A stretch of 64,000 bases of DNA, taken from the NCBI GenBank assembly GCA_902464405.1, contig CABQJD010000008.1:1-64000 (forward strand), written 5' to 3'. Both the position numbers and the translations under genes were made by a program. The notes under the pieces are model-generated. The model worked only from the letters and a program-made list of their open reading frames with translations, was not told where the DNA came from and did no database searches. Positions 8,903-17,449 of the stretch are shown here, piece after piece. Within the stretch, counting starts at the first letter, position 1. Each line of letters starts with the position of its first letter. This DNA is from an uncultured Actinomycetaceae bacterium. Its GTDB lineage: Bacteria; Actinomycetota; Actinomycetes; Actinomycetales; Actinomycetaceae.

Positions 8903-9792
8903 TGGCAATGAAAGAGAAAACGAACAAACCTGGATTCTGGCACAACTATCGTCAGCGCCGCTTAGCAGGCGATATTATCGTGCATACTTTCCTAGCGGTG
9001 ATGGCAGTTATATGGATGATTCCTATTGTGTGGGTATTTGCGGAGTCATTCAACGCAAATACCGCTCCCTTCACAGCTACGTTCTTTCCAAGAGAATTTA
9101 CGATCAATAATTACGTGCAGCTCTTTACGGATCGCTCCGTGATGAACTTTCCGAAGATGTTTATGAATACGCTCATTATTGCGTGCTTCACGTGCGCAAT
9201 ATCGCTCATATTTATTCTCTCGGTGGCGTACGTGATGAGCAGAATGCGTTTTCGCTTGCGCCGTACTTTTATGAACGTCGTTCTGATTCTGGGAATGTTT
9301 CCAGGGATCATGGCTGTTTCGGCGATCTATTTCATTTTGAAAGCGATAGGATTGACCTCTGGCGGCACGACGATTATTGCACTTATCTTGGTGTATTCTG
9401 CAGCTTCAGGAGCAGGATTCTATGTGATGAAAGGATATATGGATACTATCCCAACATCGCTGGATGAAGCAGCTATCCTTGATGGGTGTACTCGCACGCA
9501 AGTATTTTTCAAAATTATTATTCCAGTGTGTAAACCGATGATTGTGTATCAGGCAATTGTGAGCTTCCTTGGGCCATGGCTTGATTTTGTGATGGCAAAA
9601 GTAATTGCCCGCACCCAATCAGACTATACGGTATCACTAGGATTATGGCTTATGCTTGAGAAGGAATATATTGCCGACTGGTATGCGCGCTTTGCAGCGG
9701 GTGCTGTGGTGGTCTCAATTCCTATTGCGATTCTCTTTATCGTGATGCAGCGTTTCTATCAAGATTCTATGGCAGGGTCTGTGAAAGGGTAA
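8902..9792 (+). CDS. malG: ABC sugar transporter permease, MalG type
   Basis: The protein has 296 residues with six predicted membrane segments and the EAA loop EAAILDGCTRTQVFFKIIIP near residue 190. It pairs with the preceding permease to form the channel for the sugar delivered by the binding lipoprotein. The start overlaps the previous stop codon, which suggests translational coupling. Family length and topology are typical of MalG. The cognate ATPase is missing from the locus. Confidence 0.88.
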   Translation: MAMKEKTNKPGFWHNYRQRRLAGDIIVHTFLAVMAVIWMIPIVWVFAESFNANTAPFTATFFPREFTINNYVQLFTDRSVMNFPKMFMNTLIIACFTCAISLIFILSVAYVMSRMRFRLRRTFMNVVLILGMFPGIMAVSAIYFILKAIGLTSGGTTIIALILVYSAASGAGFYVMKGYMDTIPTSLDEAAILDGCTRTQVFFKIIIPVCKPMIVYQAIVSFLGPWLDFVMAKVIARTQSDYTVSLGLWLMLEKEYIADWYARFAAGAVVVSIPIAILFIVMQRFYQDSMAGSVKG

Positions 9793-9826
9793 GCCAATCG
9801 TTAATATCAATGATTATGACGCGAGT

Positions 9827-9856
9827 CCCGCGCCATTGCGCAAGCAGCGGCGCGGG
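9827..9856 (+). other. GC-rich hairpin after the transporter operon
   Basis: CCCGCGCC at 9827-9834 and GGCGCGGG at 9849-9856 form an 8-base perfect stem. It could end transcription of the transporter operon, but the following T content is weak. It overlaps the proposed TTG start of the next gene, which makes that start doubtful. Confidence 0.45.
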
Positions 9857-10564
9857 CTTAGCGCTTTTCGTCTAAAAATTATTGCAGGCGTCTTTCTTTC
9901 GCTATCGGTTGCATCGAGTACTCTGATTCCTGCCCTTTTAGGCGATCCGCACGAAAATTTCACAGCGCTCACAGTAGTAGTTATCTGCGAAGTAGTATCG
10001 TGGAGTGCACTGCCGATCTATGCGTGGCTGTTAGTTTCAGGTTTCCAGCACACTCGTTCAGTTGCCGGGTATGGAGCGCGTTTAGCTGTGCTGGCATTAG
10101 GGTCTGAGATTCCTTACGATTTAGCCACATATGGAACTTTTTCTTTTGCTGGGCAAAATCCTGTGTGGGGGCTTCTTCTCGCACTTATCGTGCTTGTACT
10201 TGTGCAGGAAATACGCACCCGTTACAGCGGCGTAGCAGGAGCTGCTTTAATTTTTGCAGTGACACTTCTTGGTGTGCTCTGGGCTTTTATGTGCCGCATT
10301 GGGCTGCGTCAAGAGATAATGAATATCGGGGCATTGATTATCATTTTTTCCTTGATATTTTATCTGCTTGAATTGCGTGAAAATACGATGATGGTGACGG
10401 CTGGTCTAATTGGCTCACTGTGCCTCGTCACCCCAGCAATCGGGGTAGCATTTTTGCATTACCGCAACGAAACGTTGGGCTATCAGCAGGCTTCAACGCA
10501 GTGGCTCTTCTATTATGTGTATCCGATAATGCTACTAGCAGGCGTAGGAATAACCTTCTTATAG
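9836..10564 (+). CDS. TraX-like integral membrane protein
   Basis: The protein has about 242 residues and six to seven hydrophobic segments over its whole length. The motifs GLSAFRLKIIAG near the N-terminus, LPIYAWLLVSGFQHTRS, the ARLAVLALGSEIPYDLA segment and a C-terminal Y-Y-V-Y-P match the TraX family. That family is named after the F-pilin acetylase, but chromosomal copies in Gram-positives have no assigned job. The only start available is TTG 9836, which lacks a good ribosome site. The frame upstream is open only to about 9785 without ATG or GTG. The neighbours do not suggest a function. Confidence 0.6.
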   Translation: MRKQRRGLSAFRLKIIAGVFLSLSVASSTLIPALLGDPHENFTALTVVVICEVVSWSALPIYAWLLVSGFQHTRSVAGYGARLAVLALGSEIPYDLATYGTFSFAGQNPVWGLLLALIVLVLVQEIRTRYSGVAGAALIFAVTLLGVLWAFMCRIGLRQEIMNIGALIIIFSLIFYLLELRENTMMVTAGLIGSLCLVTPAIGVAFLHYRNETLGYQQASTQWLFYYVYPIMLLAGVGITFL

Positions 10565-10633
10565 CAGCTTTGGCATATACGGCATATATGTGAGAAACGT
10601 AAATATTATAGTGCCGAAATGCTCTCGAAGCGT

Positions 10634-11902
10634 TTAATTATCGCCTGCAGTAGCTGTAATGCTTGCAGCGTGTGCGCAAAATTCTTTAAGTATTTTTTCA
10701 ATGTGGCTTGTTTCTATTAAGAAGCCGTCGTGCCCTGCAGAAGATATAACTTCTCTATAGGAGGCATATGGAATATGCTGAGCTGATTTAGCGCATTCGC
10801 AAGCAGGAAATAAACGATCAGAATCCACTCCGATTATTAAAGTGCGTGCTGTGATAGATTCTGCTGCTCGGCGAGCGCCTCCACGCCCGCGCCCAATATC
10901 GTGGCTCATCATTGCGCGAGTAAGCGCTCTATAAGAGCCAGGATCGAAACGGTTACTTAATTTTTCCCCGTGATAGTCGAGGTAGGATTCTACTGCATAC
11001 TTCTCATCAGCTGAAGGCTTCTCGCTGGGCTGCAAATGGCGACCAAAACGATTATTAAATTCATTAGTACTTCGATACGTCGCATGAGCTATTTTCCGTG
11101 CCAGTGCCATGCCTTGATTTCCTGCGTTTTTATCTCGTGAAAGGTAGTAGTTTCCGTCAGCAAAACTGGGATCTAGATCTTGGGCGCATATCTGCATATG
11201 CGCCCAAGCAATCTGATCGGCACTCATCGTCTCAGCCGTTGCGATAAGTACTAACGATTGGACCTGCTGTGCAAACATACACGCCCATTCAAAAGCGCGA
11301 AAACCTCCTGCAGAAGGTCCGATCACGAGATTCCATGATGAAATCCCTAACCGCAGACGCAACTGATTCTCAGCTTTCACCTGATCGCGAATAGTGATCG
11401 ACGGGAAGCGCGATCCCCACGGCAAACCGTCAGGTGCTGGCCATGCTGGCCCTGTAGACCCCTGGCAGCCTCCTAAACAATTAGGAGCCACCACGAAATA
11501 ACGATCTGTGTCGATTGCTTTTTTGCTTCCCACTAAGCTATCCCACCATCCTGCAGTCGGATGGCTTTGACTCTGGGAGCCGCAAACATGGCTATCTGCA
11601 GTTAGAGCGTGCAAGATGAGCACAGCATTTGAAGCATCATCATTCAGTTTTCCCCACGTCTCATAAGCCAGATATGCATGTGGTAACGATCCGCCATTTT
11701 CTAGCGGATACTCATCTAAGGCAATAAACTTTCGATTTCCTGGGGCGTCACCAGGAAGCCATGCAGGGGTATGTGCCCAGTTCGTGCCAGGATATTGGAG
11801 ACGAGGGCTGCTTATACTTGGGATCCTTGTATCTGAATCGATGAAAGCGTCTAGCTGCTCGCTAGAATATCTTTCTAGCGCGAGAGGCGATGAGGAAAAC
11901 AT
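10634..11902 (-). CDS. metX: Homoserine O-acetyltransferase
   Basis: The protein has 422 residues and an alpha/beta-hydrolase fold. It transfers acetyl from acetyl-CoA to homoserine, the entry step of methionine synthesis by direct sulfhydrylation. Visible marks are LILHALTADSH for the oxyanion region, the nucleophile elbow GPSAGGF (Ser), TLIIGVDSDRLFP with the catalytic Asp, and SAGHDGFLIE with the catalytic His. The N-terminus has about 30 residues more than shorter family members. It lies 86 bases downstream of metY on the same strand, so the two probably share the upstream palindromic operator. The family assignment is firm. Confidence 0.93.
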   Translation of the reverse strand: MFSSSPLALERYSSEQLDAFIDSDTRIPSISSPRLQYPGTNWAHTPAWLPGDAPGNRKFIALDEYPLENGGSLPHAYLAYETWGKLNDDASNAVLILHALTADSHVCGSQSQSHPTAGWWDSLVGSKKAIDTDRYFVVAPNCLGGCQGSTGPAWPAPDGLPWGSRFPSITIRDQVKAENQLRLRLGISSWNLVIGPSAGGFRAFEWACMFAQQVQSLVLIATAETMSADQIAWAHMQICAQDLDPSFADGNYYLSRDKNAGNQGMALARKIAHATYRSTNEFNNRFGRHLQPSEKPSADEKYAVESYLDYHGEKLSNRFDPGSYRALTRAMMSHDIGRGRGGARRAAESITARTLIIGVDSDRLFPACECAKSAQHIPYASYREVISSAGHDGFLIETSHIEKILKEFCAHAASITATAGDN

Positions 11903-11988
11903 TCGTTGATCTTCTTTCGGCTCATATTGTAGTGTGGCGTATTTTAGCTGCGGCTCGAGTGAAGCACTACGGATAGTGCGGAGTCTGA

Positions 11989-13281
11989 TTATTGGCTAAT
12001 TACTGCGAAGGCCTTTTCAAGATCGGCAATAATATCTTCTATATCCTCTAAACCGATAGAGAGGCGAATAGTTGACTGGCTTATTCCTGCTGCTTTTAGC
12101 TCTTCTTCGCTTGCCTGCGAATGGGTTGTAGAAGCAGGGTGAATAGCAAGAGAACGCAGATCGCCTAAATTAGCTACGTTGCTTAGAAGTTTCAGCGTAT
12201 CAACGAAATGCTCTCCATCGTTTCTATCTCCTTCAAGATCGAAAGCTAAAACGCCGCCAGCGCCATGTGGGGCATATTTTTGCTGTAAATGATGGGTTGG
12301 CGCAGATGCTAACCCGGAATAATTGACTGATCGAACCAAGTGGTGTTTTTCTAGGAACTGTGCAACTGCTTGAGCATTTTCGGCGTGCCGTTGGACGCGT
12401 AACGAGAGAGTTTCAATTCCGATAGTGACGAGGAAGGAATTAAAGGGGCTTGCTGAGAATCCGAAATCGCGTAGTCCTTGCACTCTAGCTTTCAAAATAA
12501 AAGCCTGCGCACCAAGATCTTTATAAATAAGACCGTGATAAGAAGGATCTGGTTCGTTGAATTGAGGAAAACGGTTAGGGGAAGAGCTCCAATCGAACTT
12601 TCCGCCATCAACGATCACTCCTTGAATTGAATTTCCATGCCCGCATAAATATTTAGAAGCTGAATGTATGACGATATCAGCTCCCCATTCCAAAGGACGC
12701 GTCAAATAAGGCGTGGCGATAGTATTATCAACGATAAAAGGCACTCCCACTTTGTGAGCTGCTGAAGCGACTCCTTCAATATCAAGAAAATCGTTCTTCG
12801 GATTAGGAATAGTTTCAGCGAAAAAAGCTACTGTTCGTTCATTTGCTGCGGCTTCCCACTGCGTAAGATCAGTAGGATCGGCAACGAACGTCGTAGTGAT
12901 TCCGTAGCGAGGAAGATTATTCGCTAGGAAAGCAAGAGTACCGCCATACAGAGAAGGAGAAGCCACAATATTGTCTCCAGCGCTGGCAATCGTCAAAATC
13001 GTCAGCGCAAGTGCTGCTGCTCCTGAAGACGTTGCAAGTGCGCCTACGCCTCCTTCTAAAGAATTGACGCGTGCTTCAAATACTTCATTAGTGGGGTTGT
13101 TGAGGCGAGTATAAATAGGACCTTGCTCTTTGAGTGCAAAACGATCGGCAGCTTGCTGAGAATTATGAAATACGTATCCGTTCGTTTGGTACAGAGGTGG
13201 AACTGGAGATCCTGTTTCTTGATCGGGGGAGTATCCAGCGTGAATTTGGCGAGTGTTGAATCCCCATGTTTCTTTAGTCAT
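11989..13281 (-). CDS. metY: O-acetylhomoserine sulfhydrylase (aminocarboxypropyltransferase)
   Basis: The protein has 430 residues and belongs to the Cys/Met-metabolism PLP enzymes. The TRLNNPTNEVFE start region, the SSGAAALA phosphate-binding loop and IHSASKYLCGHG with the PLP-binding Lys are all present. The length fits MetY rather than the shorter cystathionine enzymes. It combines O-acetylhomoserine with sulfide to give homocysteine. It is the first gene of metY-metX and starts at ATG 13281 behind AAGGATAAACAAC. Regulation through the palindrome at 13446-13463 is likely. Confidence 0.93.
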   Translation of the reverse strand: MTKETWGFNTRQIHAGYSPDQETGSPVPPLYQTNGYVFHNSQQAADRFALKEQGPIYTRLNNPTNEVFEARVNSLEGGVGALATSSGAAALALTILTIASAGDNIVASPSLYGGTLAFLANNLPRYGITTTFVADPTDLTQWEAAANERTVAFFAETIPNPKNDFLDIEGVASAAHKVGVPFIVDNTIATPYLTRPLEWGADIVIHSASKYLCGHGNSIQGVIVDGGKFDWSSSPNRFPQFNEPDPSYHGLIYKDLGAQAFILKARVQGLRDFGFSASPFNSFLVTIGIETLSLRVQRHAENAQAVAQFLEKHHLVRSVNYSGLASAPTHHLQQKYAPHGAGGVLAFDLEGDRNDGEHFVDTLKLLSNVANLGDLRSLAIHPASTTHSQASEEELKAAGISQSTIRLSIGLEDIEDIIADLEKAFAVISQ

Positions 13282-13445
13282 GTTGTTTATCCTTTTCGAG
13301 TGATTAGTGATGTGTATCTGTGAGTTTTAGAAAACCGCTACTGGAATATCTACTTCGGATAAACAAAAAGCCCAGTGAAGGAGTCCGAAGGGATTTTCCT
13401 ATGCACGGGCAAACGCGTCGCCGCCATCGAGGCGGATTACAGAGA

Positions 13446-13463
13446 ACTGACCGTGCGGTCAGT
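13446..13463 (-). promoter_or_regulatory. Palindromic operator upstream of metY-metX
   Basis: ACTGACCGTGCGGTCAGT is a perfect inverted repeat with 8-base arms around TG. Such compact perfect palindromes are typical of TetR-family operators. In corynebacteria the TetR-type McbR controls sulfur-amino-acid genes, though its published site differs. It lies about 165 bases upstream of the metY start, and a leader of that length would follow. The regulator is not in the window. Confidence 0.6.
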
Positions 13464-13940
13464 AAAACATTCGACGTGTCATATTGCAAAGCTAGCATAG
13501 TTTTTTAGCAGCGCCTATTTTGAGTCGTTATGTTTCAAAATGTGATACGCCTTAATGGAGGAAGAGCTGAGCGATGTTGATTGGTGCATATGCTGAGCGC
13601 CCTTCGGATTTACTAAGCGTGCGCTGTTCATTTCCTTTTTTGCGTATGCTTGTTGGCAAATCTAGAGAGCACAAGAGAGCGCAGTGGTCACTATAATCTT
13701 GGCAAACTTTGAAAGCTCGGGCAGATAAGGAGTTGATAATGCTGCGCTATACGTGAAAACAGGCGTGAAACCACTCTATTAAGAAACCAGGTATGGTGTG
13801 ACCGGGTACGGCGTGAGGTGCGAAATTTTTTGCAAAAATTTCCACGTGAATTTCGTGTAGAAATCTCACATGGAAATTTCGCATACACTTCTCAAAAGCG
13901 ATGGAAACTCAAGCTAAGGAAAATATGAGCGAGATGAACG
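13464..13940. other. Intergenic region between metY promoter and the topoisomerase gene end
   Basis: About 475 bases without a credible gene. The only structure I see is the cluster of GAAATTTC-like inverted repeats at 13819-13883, listed separately. The sequences near 13480-13510 may hold the metY promoter. Confidence 0.5.
13819..13883. repeat. Nested inverted repeats built on GAAATTTC
   Basis: TGCGAAATTT at 13819-13828 is the reverse complement of AAATTTCGCA at 13874-13883. Inside, AAATTTCCA (about 13836-13844) pairs with TGGAAATTT (about 13871-13879), and GAATTTC occurs once more between them. The cluster lies 60-120 bases beyond the stop of the topoisomerase gene. It could be a terminator or a protein-binding array; no T-run supports the former. 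Confidence 0.5.
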
Positions 13941-16475
13941 TTAGTTCCCAATCGCGGCAATCACCGTTTCTATCTTTGTGCCAGAGGCGTCACGCTTTGC
14001 TTCAATAGGGGGGAGAGTCACGGCTTTTCCTCGTGAAGTAGCTGCTTTTGCAGGTAGCTGCCCGACCCATGCAAGGTGCAGAATATCTTCTCCTTTAAGG
14101 AATTTTTGAGCTCGCACGCCTCCAGTTGCGCGCCCTTTAGGAGGGAATGCGGCAAGTGGGGTAGTTTTCACTGATCCTGCAGTAGTGCCAGGAAGGGCGT
14201 CAGCAAGCGAAGCAATGGTGACTACGCCTGTTTCAGCAAGCGATTCATTGCTGACAACTCCCAGACATATCACAGATGCGTCCTTATTGACGCGGATGCC
14301 AGCAATACCTTGCCCGCTTCTGCCTTGTGCGCGCACATCTGCTGCAGAAAATCGTAGGAGCTGAGCATCTGAGGTAATAAGCACAAGTTCGCTTGTATCT
14401 GGTGCGTGTGCAGCGCCGATAACTCTATCTCCTGCACCCAAAGTGATTGCTTCGAATGGAGATTTCGCTGCAAGATCAGCCATATTGAGGCGTTTAATTT
14501 TTCCTTGAGCTGTGGCAAACGCTATAGGAGCAGCGTCGGCAGCAAGCGAACTCACTGCCACAACGACTTCACCCTTTTCGAGCAAGATCATATCTGAGAT
14601 ATTTGATCCGCCTTGTAGGCTCGGGGCATTTTCAGTGTATGGAAGAGCAGGAATATCCAGTGCAGGCAAACGGTAGATATTCCCATGTGAGGTGATGACG
14701 CCAATTTCGGCGTGGTTCGTCACCTTTACTTCGCACTGAATCGCATCGTGAGCACAGCGGACGCCAGTATGAGAAGTCGCTTCACTGCTCACAATTCTAG
14801 CGATACGCCCTGTTGCGGAAAGGAGTACACAGCAGGGGTCGTCTTCTACTTTCATAGCTAGAGGCTTGCCGTTTACTGGCGTGGCAATCGTTTCACTTTC
14901 GAGAAGAAGCGTGCGTCGAGGAGTGCCGTATTTTTCGGCGACTTCACCCATTTCGTTGCTGACGAGGGTGCGCAGCTTTTCATCTGAGGCGAGAATTCCG
15001 CTTAGAAAATCGATTGTCTCGTTCAGCTGATTGCGTTCGGCTTCTAGCTCGATCTGTGAAAACTTTGTGAGACGGCGAAGGCGCAGCTCTAAGATGTAGT
15101 CTGCTTGAGCTTCAGAAAGATCGAAACCTGCCATGAGTCGGTGCTGGGCTATAGAGGAATCGTCAGAGGAGCGAATCACGGAGATTACTTCGTCGATATC
15201 TACGATTGCTATGAGCAGCCCTTCAACTAAATGAAGACGATCTTGCGCTTTCTTTAAGCGATGTTCCGTGCGTCGGCGCGTCACAGATAAGCGGTGATCC
15301 ACATACACCTGCAGAATATCTTTGAGTCCAAGTATTCTGGGCTGCCCATCTACAAGAGCTACGTTGTTGATGCCAAAAGATTCTTCGAGCGGTGTGTGCT
15401 TGTAGAGAGCAGCGAGCACAGCTTCGGGGTTGAAAGCATTTTTAACTTCGATCACAAGCCGCATTCCGTGGTGACGATCCGTGAGGTTTTGCACCCCAGA
15501 AATACCTTGAATCTTCTTGCTTTGCACGCCCTCTTTGATTTTTTCGATCACTTTTTCAGGGCCAACCATATAAGGGAGTTGGGTGAAAATAATTCCTTTT
15601 TTGCGCGGTGAAATGTTTTCGATATGGGCGAGAGCGCGGGTCTTAAAGCTCCCTCGTCCTGTTTCATATGCTTGGCGAATTCCTTCAAGACCAACGATTT
15701 TTCCGCCTTCGGGAAGATCAGGGCCTGGGATGAATCGTATAAGTTCGTCGAGTGTGGCATCAGGATGGGCTAGAAGGTGACGAGCTCCAGAAATCACTTC
15801 GATTAGGTTATGCGGGGCCATATTCGTTGCCATGCCGACGGCAATACCGCTTGAGCCATTGACGAGGAGATTTGGTATAGCGGCTGGAAGTACTTCTGGC
15901 TGCAAAGAAGTATTGTCGTAATTCGGCAGCATATCGACGACGTCTTCGCTGAGACTTTCAACCATTGCCAGTGACGCTGGAGTCATGCGAACTTCTGTGT
16001 AGCGGGGTGCTGCTGGGCCGTCATCAAGAGAACCGAAATTGCCGTGCCCATCAACCATCGGCAGGCGCATCGTAAAAGGCTGAGCCAAACGAACCATGGC
16101 ATCGTAAATAGCGGAATCGCCGTGCGGGTGGAGTCTGCCCATGACGTCACCCACTACTCGTGAGCTCTTGACGTGCCCTTTTTCTGGGCGGAGTCCCATC
16201 TGCTCCATTTGGAAGAGGATACGCCGCTGCACGGGTTTCAGCCCATCGCGCGCATCAGGCAGGGCGCGTGCATAGATAACGGAATAAGAGTATTCGAGAA
16301 AGCTTGTGCGCATCTCCTTGGAGACGTCTATATCCACGATGCTTTCATGAGTATTCTTCGCAAGAGTTGTTTTTGATACCACCGTGCAATTATCTAGTGA
16401 AACGTATATTTTGGGGAGATCGGCACACGTGAGATAGCCCCTATGCTGTGAATTTTTTTGCTGTGATATATGCAA
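13941..16475 (-). CDS. parC: DNA topoisomerase IV subunit A
   Basis: The protein has 844 residues at the listed start. It is the breakage-reunion subunit of a type IIA topoisomerase, which passes one duplex through another with ParE. The N-terminal domain has SYSVIYARALPDARDGLKP, VKSSRVVGDVMGRLHPHGDS (the quinolone-contact region) and APRYTE with the active Tyr. The C-terminal beta-propeller blades follow from about residue 560, without the GyrA box. The wording of the QRDR (MGRLHPHGD) fits actinobacterial ParC rather than GyrA. The N-terminus is uncertain: a GTG near 16379 (VSKTTLAK) would remove about 32 residues, and neither start has a good ribosome site. No parE lies in the window. Confidence 0.85.
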   Translation of the reverse strand: MHISQQKNSQHRGYLTCADLPKIYVSLDNCTVVSKTTLAKNTHESIVDIDVSKEMRTSFLEYSYSVIYARALPDARDGLKPVQRRILFQMEQMGLRPEKGHVKSSRVVGDVMGRLHPHGDSAIYDAMVRLAQPFTMRLPMVDGHGNFGSLDDGPAAPRYTEVRMTPASLAMVESLSEDVVDMLPNYDNTSLQPEVLPAAIPNLLVNGSSGIAVGMATNMAPHNLIEVISGARHLLAHPDATLDELIRFIPGPDLPEGGKIVGLEGIRQAYETGRGSFKTRALAHIENISPRKKGIIFTQLPYMVGPEKVIEKIKEGVQSKKIQGISGVQNLTDRHHGMRLVIEVKNAFNPEAVLAALYKHTPLEESFGINNVALVDGQPRILGLKDILQVYVDHRLSVTRRRTEHRLKKAQDRLHLVEGLLIAIVDIDEVISVIRSSDDSSIAQHRLMAGFDLSEAQADYILELRLRRLTKFSQIELEAERNQLNETIDFLSGILASDEKLRTLVSNEMGEVAEKYGTPRRTLLLESETIATPVNGKPLAMKVEDDPCCVLLSATGRIARIVSSEATSHTGVRCAHDAIQCEVKVTNHAEIGVITSHGNIYRLPALDIPALPYTENAPSLQGGSNISDMILLEKGEVVVAVSSLAADAAPIAFATAQGKIKRLNMADLAAKSPFEAITLGAGDRVIGAAHAPDTSELVLITSDAQLLRFSAADVRAQGRSGQGIAGIRVNKDASVICLGVVSNESLAETGVVTIASLADALPGTTAGSVKTTPLAAFPPKGRATGGVRAQKFLKGEDILHLAWVGQLPAKAATSRGKAVTLPPIEAKRDASGTKIETVIAAIGN

Positions 16476-16637
16476 AAAAAGAAATTTAGTGAAAAGGGCT
16501 CAGTGTGTAGTGTTGAGGCGAGTTTCATAGCAGGCGTTGGGTAGCTTCTAGTGCGCATTAGCTATCAGAAGCTGGAAGCTGGAGCTGAAATAGCTGCATT
16601 GCTGCACAGAGTGTGCTCTAGGCGGTAGGCTGAAGGT

Positions 16638-17246
16638 ATGAAAAATCTAAAATCGGTATTAGCTGATGCAGATACGGATAATCACGTGCAGATTATCGAG
16701 CAGAAAACCGAATTTTCTGGTCCGATTTTTACGGTCTATAACGACGATGTTGAATTTCGTTTCGGCGATCGGGCGTGGCGTCAGTATATGGATCATCATG
16801 ATGCGGTTGCCATAGTAGCTCTTCGAAATATTGATTTCGAGCCCGAAATTCTCCTTATCCGCCAATATAGGCATGCGGCACGTCGGATTTTTTGGGAAAT
16901 TCCTGCTGGTTTGCGAGATCATCCAGGCGAAGATGGTCTTATCGCTGCTCAACGCGAGCTCGCAGAAGAAACGGATATGCAAGCTGAGCATTGGGAGCCT
17001 CTTGTGAGCTTTTATGCGTCTCCAGGATGTTCGAACGAAAATCTTGATGTGTATCTGGCAACTGACATCACGTCTGTCACAGATAGAGAGAACTCTGCGT
17101 GCGGATTTGAACGAGTGGAAGAAGAGCGCGAGATAGAGACGGGCTGGTTCGCACTTTCCCAAGTGCTTGAAGCAGTGCAGTGTGGAAAACTGCGCAGCCC
17201 AACACTTGTTGCAGGGGTGCTCGCTGCTGCTCTTAGATATCGATAG
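16638..17246 (+). CDS. NUDIX hydrolase, ADP-ribose pyrophosphatase type
   Basis: The protein has 202 residues. The Nudix box runs from AGLRDHPGED through RELAEETDM near residues 90-118 and supplies the metal-binding glutamates. The sequence before it (VAIVALRNIDFEPEILLIRQYRHAARRIFWEIPAG) matches ADP-ribose pyrophosphatases, which split ADP-ribose to AMP and ribose 5-phosphate. It stands alone, with the suf operon starting 200 bases later. The exact substrate is an inference from the family. Confidence 0.85.
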   Translation: MKNLKSVLADADTDNHVQIIEQKTEFSGPIFTVYNDDVEFRFGDRAWRQYMDHHDAVAIVALRNIDFEPEILLIRQYRHAARRIFWEIPAGLRDHPGEDGLIAAQRELAEETDMQAEHWEPLVSFYASPGCSNENLDVYLATDITSVTDRENSACGFERVEEEREIETGWFALSQVLEAVQCGKLRSPTLVAGVLAAALRYR

Positions 17247-17295
17247 GAGCAAGTGGCGCACAGATCGGAAATTATGTGTTTATCGATGATGAGTC

Positions 17296-17316
17296 AAATA
17301 CTTGGGCCTAGTATTT
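17296..17316 (+). promoter_or_regulatory. Candidate SufR operator 1
   Basis: AAATACT and AGTATTT form a perfect 7-base inverted repeat around TGGGCCT, 134 bases before the sufR start. It shares TAGTATTTA with a second element at 17362-17377. Position and repetition suggest autoregulation of the suf operon by SufR. Confidence 0.5.
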
Positions 17317-17361
17317 ATATATTCTTGTGTGTATCTTCTCTATTAAGATAGTTTCGGCTTG

Positions 17362-17377
17362 CTAAAATAGTATTTAG
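17362..17377 (+). promoter_or_regulatory. Candidate SufR operator 2
   Basis: CTAAAATAGTATTTAG has CTAAA / TTTAG arms and shares the TAGTATTTA core with the element at 17296-17316. It lies 73 bases before the sufR start, where a repressor would overlap the promoter. Confidence 0.45.
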
Positions 17378-17449
17378 TGAGGAAAATGTTGCACAAAGGT
17401 GCAGTACGCGTAAACAACAGAATTCGAGTAAAAAATAGGAGAAGCGATC

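Noticed and set aside
13282..13445. SAM riboswitch ahead of metY
   Set aside because: The conserved core sequences of the SAM-I and SAM-IV classes are not visible in the leader; only short unrelated hairpins are seen.
13304..13498. A 64-codon minus-strand frame upstream of metY, considered as a regulatory leader peptide
   Set aside because: It would start upstream of the operator and promoter region, so it could not lie fully in the metY transcript. A shorter leader cannot be supported either.
13941..16475. DNA gyrase subunit A
   Set aside because: The C-terminal GyrA box is not seen, and the sequence around the quinolone region and the N-terminus fits actinobacterial ParC better. gyrA should lie elsewhere.
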